Origin: Leptasterias polaris
Taxonomy: Eukaryota > Echinodermata > Asteroidea > Forcipulatida > Asteriidae
DNA: 64,000 nucleotides
NCBI GenBank assembly: GCA_037783415.1
Contig: JAZGTN010000188.1
Coordinates: 930,001 to 994,000, forward strand
Direction of reading: 5' to 3'
Notes under the pieces: model-generated
What the model was told of the DNA's origin: nothing
The model's input: the letters and a program-made list of their open reading frames with translations, nothing else
The model's database searches: none
In this document: positions 50,301-59,300 of the stretch, in pieces
Position numbering within the stretch: the first letter of the stretch is position 1
Layout: every line of letters begins with the position of its first letter
Made by a program: the position numbers and the translations under genes

Positions 50301-53300
50301 AACTTTTGATAAGAAGAAAGGGGGGACATCTCAAAACTTGTTAAGCTGTTATTTCTATAACTCTTGAATTAATGTGGAAATTACGACACAAAATGGAAAA
50401 TTTCCCATATGACCTGTATAGTTTCTTGCCTACCAGGAAATACCCTGGAATGTACAGGGTAACTTTTTTGTAAACAAAAGTTACATAATCTAAAAACTTG
50501 TAATATTTATGGTTAACATTTAGTCTAATTCTGACAAAGACTTTAGTTTCACTTTTGTAGACTTTACAGTTCATAAAATTGTCTGAATCTCAATGAATAG
50601 TGCCCTTATTTGTCAAACAAGAACAAGTTTCGTCAAGTGATTACGAACACACTGTCAACTTCTAATTGTCCAGAAGGTTGGGTCTTTGCACAAAGTTTGT
50701 ATCTTCGTCAATTCAGAATGTAGGATATGAATTATTCAACAGCATTGTATGCATCCTCATATGCATCCTCCAGGGCCCTAATCATAGAGCTGCTTTATAA
50801 GCACCAAATGTTACTTAACAATTTTCTGCTAAGCTGAAATGAGCAGGATACCAGTCATTAATTGTATATGTGACATAGTATTGTGGTTGGTAACCTTATT
50901 CTGGAAATTATAATTATTTTGTGTGCTTAAGCAGCTCTATTTAATTGGGCCCTGTTCTGAGTATCAATATTTCTTTGCATTGTGAGGTTATTTTCTGGCT
51001 TGTTTTGGACCTCCAGGTCTTGAGATCAACACCAACAGGCACTCATGTATGCAGGGTGTTGAGCAGGCACTCATGTATGCAGGGTGTTGAGCAGGCACTC
51101 ATGTATGCAGGGTGTTGAGCAGGCACTCATGTATGCAGGGTGTTGAACAGGCACTCATGTATGCAGGGTGTTGAACAGGCACTCATGTATGCAGGGTGTT
51201 GAACAGGCACTCATGTATGCAGGGTGTTGAACAGGCACTCATGTATGCAGGGTGTTGAACAGGCACTCATGTATGCAGGGTGTTGAACAGGCACTCATGT
51301 ATGCAGGGTGTTGAACAGGCACTCATGTATGCAGGGTGTTGAACAGGCACTCATGTATGCAGGGTGTTGAGCAGGCACTCATGTATGCAGGGTGTTGAGC
51401 AGGCACTCATGTATGCAGGGTGTTGAACAGGCACTCATGTATGCAGGGTGTTGAACAGGCACTCATGTATGCAGGGTGTTGAACAGGCACTCATGTATGC
51501 AGGGTGTTGAACAGGCACCCATGTATGCAGGGTGTTGAGCAGGCACTCATGTATGCAGGGTGTTGAGCAGGCACTCATGTATGCAGGGTGTTGAACAGGC
51601 ACTCATGTATGCAGGGTGTTGAACAGGCACTCATGTATGCAGGGTGTTGAACAGGCACTCATGTATGCAGGGTGTTGAACAGGCACTCATGTATGCAGGG
51701 TGTTGAACAGGCACTCATGTATGCAGGGTGTTGAACAGGCACTCATGTATGCAGGGTGTTGAACAGGCACTCATGTATGCAGGGTGTTGAACAGGCACTC
51801 ATGTATGCAGGGTGTTGAGCAGGCACCCATGTATGCAGGGTGTTGAGCAGGCACTCACGTATGCAGGGTGTTGAACAGGCACTCATGTATGCAGGGTGTT
51901 GAACAGGCACTCATGTATGCAGGGTGTTGAACAGGCACTCATGTATGCAGGGTGTTGAACAGGCACTCATGTATGCAGGGTGTTGAACAGGCACTCATGT
52001 ATGCAGGGTGTTGAACAGGCACTCATGTATGCAGGGTGTTGAGCAGGCACCCATGTATGCAGGGTGTTGAACAGGCACTCATGTATGCAGGGTGTTGAAC
52101 AGGCACTCATGTATGCAGGGTGTTGAACAGGCACTCATGTATGCAGGGTGTTGAGCAGGCACCCATGTATGCAGGGTGTTGAACAGGCACTCATGTATGC
52201 AGGGTGTTGAACAGGCACTCATGTATGCAGGGTGTTGAACAGGCACTCATGTATGCAGGGTGTTGAACAGGCACTCATGTATGCAGGGTGTTGAACAGGC
52301 ACTCATGTATGCAGGGTGTTGAACAGGCACCCATGTATGCAGGGTGTTGAGCAGGCACCCACGCATGCAGGGTGTTGAGCAGGCACTCACGTATGCAGGG
52401 TGTTGAGCAGGCACTCATGTATGCAGGGTGTTGAGCTAGTTTGCTAATATACAATATGGACTGTTTCTTATTTGTTCAGGTTTTCAGATTGGAAGATTCC
52501 CTTTGTACATACACATTACGTGGCCACACAGGAAGTGTAACAACTCTCTATGTAGATAAGGTATGTTATTGAAATGTGGTTTTTTTTAATATTACTGGTT
52601 TTCTGTAATTACCTACTGGCAAAGAGGTCTGGAAATTGTGACAATTGTTGGCCTATTTTATCATATCATTTATTTGTTGATTAAACTACTTTTAAGCCTG
52701 TTCAGACACATTACAAAGTTACCCTGTCTGCTTTATGGTCAATTATTATTACTGTTATATGTTTCTGGTATTAATGAAACCAAGGATACCTCGTAAGTGA
52801 ACTTAATCACTAAACCTGTAAACAAGGATACTTGCTATGTGAACCAGAAACACTGGGGTTAACCCCTATTCTTACACAGTAAGTGTTTTGTGTTCTTTTA
52901 CGTGCACTACCAATCCTAGTACATGACACCTACAGCTTAATGTCCCATCCGAAGGACAAAGCAATTATGGTAAAGTCTCTTGCTGAAGAACACAAGTGCC
53001 ACGACCAGGACTCGAACCCCCACTCTGCTGATTAGAAACACCAGAGCTTGTGTCCTGTGCTCTGAACCGCTTGGCCACAACATGCCATGATAGTTATGGT
53101 GTCTGTTTGTGGTAACTTGGAGACAATGCAGACATCTACACTGACCTTCCAGATGACACCCCAGAAGTGAGGTTACCATTTTCTGATGGTCTATCTTTGA
53201 TATGGTTTCCCCTTGTACATGTAGCACAACTCCTACCAGATAGCCAGTGGATCAGATGACGGCATGGTGCGATTGTGGGACACTCTGACCGGTACATGTC

Positions 53301-56300
53301 TCCACTCTCTCTGGGGACACGTCAGTACAGTGCTTTCAGTCACACTTAGTCAAGAGCATGTAATCAGTGTAGGAATGGACAACAGACTGTGTGTGTGGAA
53401 GCGGAGGAGAGGTCGTATGATACACGTTATTCAACTGGTAAGCTCATTTAGGTATTCAAAGATAAAAGGGGGGCTCCAAGGTCAAATTCAGTTCTGCGAG
53501 TCTTTAGGAAAATGGAGGGTGAAAGTTACAAGTCTCTAGCCTCACGTTGAAATGATGTAAAATGCCAGTGTTTGATACCCTTCAAGTGCATATTTTTGTC
53601 AAAATGCAAAAACAATTGATGATGTCAAATGATCTATACATTTTTGTACAGAGAATTTTAGTTCATTCCTGAATTCTGATGATATTCAATTAAAACGGCA
53701 TTGAATTTGAGCTGATGACTGGTTTATAAATTTCTCTTTGGAATGTACAGACCCACTTGTTTGTGCTCTCCAATGACTTCATGTTTCAAATTTTGCTCTG
53801 AAAGAGTATCAAATATAATGAAATCTTACACTATTTTAATGTGAGGTAAGAGACTTTATGAGGACTTTATCTGTTGGAAAATGAGTGCATCACAAGCCTC
53901 ATTTGGACTGTGGAGCCCCTCTGTAACAAAATATATACACCTTTCTTACAAAAACTTGGATGGGGACGGAGGCAGTCAGGGGTGCAACTGTTTTGGTCAT
54001 TGGTCAGTGATTAACCAATGACCAATAACTGAAAAATATATTGGTTATGACTGTGAAAAATGCACCCCCGTTGAGGAGGGAATGAATACCAAAGTACAAA
54101 GTGTGTATGTGGTTTGCTTATTGTTGTGTTGAAGATCAGTTTGGATGGAAAGCAATTTCATATTGATGTGTGTAATTTATCCTTCATCAAGGATGACTGT
54201 AATAATCTAACATTAACTAAACTGATCTAATGTTATGAGCTGTATTGACCCTTGTGATAATGATAGTATTTGAAAGGTACGTGTACATGTACATGTAGAT
54301 GCCTGGCATAGTTGCTACATTTTGTTCAAGCAGTATTTTTGATCTGTCCCTTTCTACCTACAGGACCCAGGATGTAGTGGTACAGTTGTGTCCTTATCCA
54401 ATGTGCTCATGGTAACAGGTGGCCAGGTAAGAAATGCCTTCTTCTTTTTAGATGTCCAATTTAGTCTTTGTAATTTTTTTAGGTCGAGTAGTAGAACGTA
54501 TAGGAACGTCGGCGGCCTGTGGATCGAGATTCAGTATGACGTTTCAGAACGTCGGCGGCGCTCGAAGGGTTAAATCAATGTTTTGTATTCCACATGGTCA
54601 ATATTGTTATTGTCACTATAATATGTGACCTGTTCCCACGAAACCCGGGCAAAGTCGCATGTCTTAATTTCGAGTAAACGGCGTGCAAAGTAATTTTAGG
54701 CTGGAATCGTCCAAATTTTTTGGGGGGGGATAATCGTACCTTTACACATCCATCTATCATTTTTACTTAAAAAGAAATAAAAAATGTTCAGCTAAACTAC
54801 CTTTTTTACTATATTTCTGGTGTGAAATTATTAAACAAGACGTGTTGACTGAAACAAAAGCTTGCAAAAGAACGTAAAAAGTTCCAGTATATAACATGTT
54901 TTTCCACTGAGCGTTTAAATCCCCCCCATAGAAAAAGTGGTATCATCGTAAAGCTCGCTGTCTGCAGATTCGTTTTTCATTCATAATTTTGGTAATGACG
55001 TCAAGATAAGCCAATAGCATTGCTTTTTACAAAGCTAAAACATGTAAACAACATTTTCCTTGTTGCTGTGGTCATCTCTTACGGGAAACGTGATTCGTAA
55101 ATTTTTTACACGTGATCGGTTGCATTGTCTGATTCCCTGAACGTACACGTACATTATCAGTACAGTTTGCACGTAACTATTGGGAACCAGACTATCTCGT
55201 TGGCATCATCGCATCGTTGACGTGTCGTGTGTATCGAGAAAAAATCTTTGTGTGTCGAACCCAGTGTTTTTTGACATCATTTTAAGCATTTTTAATCGAG
55301 TTGAAAATTTACATCTATACTAAGTATACTTTCTGAAGTTTTACAGTATTATTTTGTGGTATAATATACAACGTAATGTCACAAAATGAGACCAATTTGA
55401 TTGGGAACAAGGGAGCACTATCGGCCACCGGGGACCCCGCGCCATCGACTCTGAAGACCGCCTTGAACAAAGCACTCGTCCTTGGCTTGTCGGGAAGGGA
55501 CAACGCCAATTTGTCCGAGCTTCTAACCGAATATTTAGAAGATGGCGAGTCATCAGATGAAGACGATGATGATGAGATCGATGACCTGCACTCAGACTTG
55601 CCCGAGCCAGAACAATGGATGTTGATCAACCTACTTCATCTGATTCTGAAGTTGACAACGACGACGGTGACCTTGTTGATGGAGGGGAGCCCGAGGGTGA
55701 TCATGGTGATCATGGTGCTGTCGGCCTGGTACCTGATCTTGCTCAGCAAATCATTGACATTGAAGGTACTGATGACTGGACCTCCCCTGACAATGACGAA
55801 GAGTTAGTAAAAATTAATAACTTTAGTAATTGTACCTGCCCAAGAAACAGAGCCAAAGACAACCCTTGCACCAACAAGTTCAAGAACTCGTATATCTTGC
55901 AGCTACGTGCACAGATATGTCTGATGGAGGGATGACTACTCAAGAGCGGAAAATGTTCATTATGGGACGAATCAGCTCAACTGTAAAGAAAACCAAGAGA
56001 ACTCTATGCTCCAAACGGGCACGTCAAACAGAGAGAACGAGGAGTCGTGTGACGTATCTTGTTGAGGGAACACACGTCTGCCGCAAATCTTTTATTTTCA
56101 TACACAAGTAAGTATAATGTTTAACTTCGAAAATCTTTTAATATCAAGCATGCATTCATAAAACTGATGTTAATCTGCCTACTTCTTTGGTTTGCAGGCC
56201 TCGAAATAACCCAAGGCACACACAGCGATTGCCGTGGTGCCCTTTGCAAAGTTCCATACAAATTTAAACTTTCCTCATAGAAGTGCCCCTTAAATACTAG

Positions 56301-59300
56301 AAGAAAATTGCTGTACTCCTTCAAGAACAAAATTCAATGCATGGATGGGTCTGCTATGTGGTTTCGACTACTTTTACTGTTTGGAAACCTAACATTCAAA
56401 CACAGGCTATGTTTTAACTCATACATGATTGTGTTTTTTTCACTTTTCAGTATCGGAAATGACCAGCTGTCCAGCATCATTCATCATTATGAAGAGAACG
56501 GTGTTGTTCCATTGAAAACCAGAGCTGGAGGGAGAAGGTACAATACAAGAGCATTGACGGACAAAGACATCACCCGAGTGGTCACATTCATTGTCAACTA
56601 TGCAGAGAGAAATGGAATGGTGATCCCAGGCCGTGTACCAGGAGTAAAATGCGCTGATCCAAGAGTGAGACTCCTTCTGTCACGGGACAATAAATCATCG
56701 ATATGGCGTCAGTATAAATCACAGCTAGAGTCAATGAATGAAGACCGTCTTGCAGGATACAAGGTAGCGAGTCGACCGACCTTCACAAAACTTTGGAAAC
56801 GGTACACTCCATTCATCCTCACTACCAAGCCGAAAAGCGATCTTTGTTGGCAGTGTCAGCAAAATAACGGTGCTGTTTACCTCAGCGCCAACATGTTGGA
56901 GGTCCTCAAGCTTCAACGTATTCAGCGCCAAGAGGAGCATCTACGTTTGGTCACGATGGGGAGAGAGTATTACCGTAGCATGGTGGAGGACTCCAAGAAC
57001 GCAGTAAACGACGGTGACAAGCTCGGCCGCAATGATGCCTGCAGCAGACCTGGTCAAATGCATTATGCATTTGACTTCGCACAGCAGGTCCATTATCCCA
57101 GTGACCCCCTTCAGCCTGGACTGATGTATTTCTTGTGTCCAAGGAAGTGTGGCATATTTGGAGTGTGCTGTGAAGCGATCCCTCAACAGGTAAATTACCT
57201 AATAGATGAAGGAGTCTCTGTTGGCAAGGGGTCTAACGCTGTTGTGAGCTACATCCATGATTTTTTCAAGAACTTTGGCCTTGGTGAAGAAGAGGTTCAC
57301 TTACATTGTGACAACTGTGGCGGACAAAATAAAAATAAATATGTGATGTGGTACCTTGCCTGGAGAGCAATGATGGGTCTTCATCATTCCATCACTGTAA
57401 ATTTCATGATTGCTGGGCACACCAAGTTTGCTCCAGATTGGTGTTTTGGTTTAGTCAAGCAGAGGTTCCGTAGATGCATGGTGAGTTGCTTGGCTGACTT
57501 GGAGGAAGTGGTGGAGTCCAGCTCGGTGAAAGGGGTGAATGTACCACGAGTTGTTGGTACTGAGGAGGGACATGTCAACGTCCAAACATACAACTGGCAG
57601 GAGTTCCTGTCGCCATACTTTCGACCCATGCCCAAGATCAAGTCCTACCACCACATGAGGTAGGATTGTTTCCACTGATTATTTAATTATTATGATACAA
57701 TAGAAACAAATTGTGATCTCTGATTTTATTTCTAAACAATTGCAACAACATTTTCATTTTAAAAATTTTTCATCTTTTATTTTACTACAGGTTTAGTCAA
57801 GATCACCCTGGGAAAGTGTTCTTCAAGCTAAATGCAGAAAGTGAAGAGCAAGAGTTCCAACTTCTCACTAATGTATCCAGCCTTCCACCAATGGTTTTGC
57901 CTGATCCACTGACAATCCAGGGTTTGTCCTCTGCACGTATGGAGTATCTATACAAGCACATACGGGAGTTTTGTAGTGACGAGACGCGAGACATCACTTG
58001 CCCACGGCCACTTCCCAAGTCGCCCGAGCCAGCAGAGACTGATTCAGAGTCTTCTGAGAACGGGTCCTTATCTGGAAATCCATCTGAAGTCTCTTCAGAT
58101 GATGATGAACCACTCATCAAACAGGCTCGTCGTGCTCGTCTTCTCTAGACACACAAACATGAACTAAAGACTAAAATAATGACAAATCACATGAGCTTGA
58201 TTGAATTGGAATGTGAGGAATGAAATGGACGCCCAGTTTAATACTTATTAAACCGCCAGCACTTTTATGAATGTTCAATCAACAACAAACTTGTGTCAAC
58301 ATTACCTTTATCTGTACAAGCACACCTTTTTATGCAATGTTTTTTGTGGGGTTTTTTTTACCTTAATTGGCATTTGTGGTATATCAGTGCATGAAGCCTA
58401 CTTGAAGACAAACATAATTACCAAAGTACATGTACATTTAAAATGAACTACGTATGCTCATGCAAAAATATATAAAAAACTATAAAACATTTGCAAAATT
58501 GTTCATGTACATGTAGTATGGTGTAGAATTGCCAAAGATATTCACTTTCAAGATACATGTACCGGTACTCCCTTATTGACAGCCCAGTTCAAATATTTTT
58601 AGAATTAAAGGTGATCGATCCATCTACGGTTTTAATTTTCCAATTTTCATCGACCTTTAATTGACTTTTAATATCCCAATTTTATAGCGCTGCTTACCAG
58701 AATCACATGAAAAGGTGAGCAAATTCATGGTGAATGCGCAAGATGGCCGCTTAATTTTTTTGCTAACCTGTAAAAAACGTTATACACCTTAGCAAATTTT
58801 TCTGCTACAGTAAGCACGAAAATTTGCTTACCGTTAAGCCGCTGTATGAAATTGGTCCCTGCTGCTAGCTGATATGCTATTACTTACCTGAAATCTGGCG
58901 ATTTGTTTGCTCGACAATATTCTTTTCTTATTTATTTATTTATTCAAAAGACTGTTTAAACTTCTTATGTGATCAGAATGCCACAGCACTATCATTCGGA
59001 CATGAGGGCTTACATAATTGAGCACAATAGTTTTAAAGGGTTTGGGTACTTTTTGTAGGACACAAAACACAATGTCCACAGATTTACATTAAACTTACAC
59101 GGTTTGAAGATAATGATGGTAGAAAGCTTCTCTAAAAATATTACTTGCCAAGGTGCTGTAGTTTTTGAGAAATGAGTTTAAAAAAATCACGAAACTTATT
59201 TACCAGTACTGGTAAATTCGTACATTTACATGCTAAAACCTTTTTTGTCTCCTGAGACAAAAATTATTTTCGTGACAATGTTTCACTCATTTCTCATAAA

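Noticed and set aside
51037..52436. CRISPR-like array of 28-bp repeats
   Set aside because: Units abut with no spacers, and the array lies in an intron of an animal gene. It is a minisatellite.
56308..56450. Coding sequence before 56451 as part of the transposase
   Set aside because: It is better explained as intron: a donor at 56108 and an acceptor at 56450 join in matching phase and give the family-like HNIGNDQL junction.
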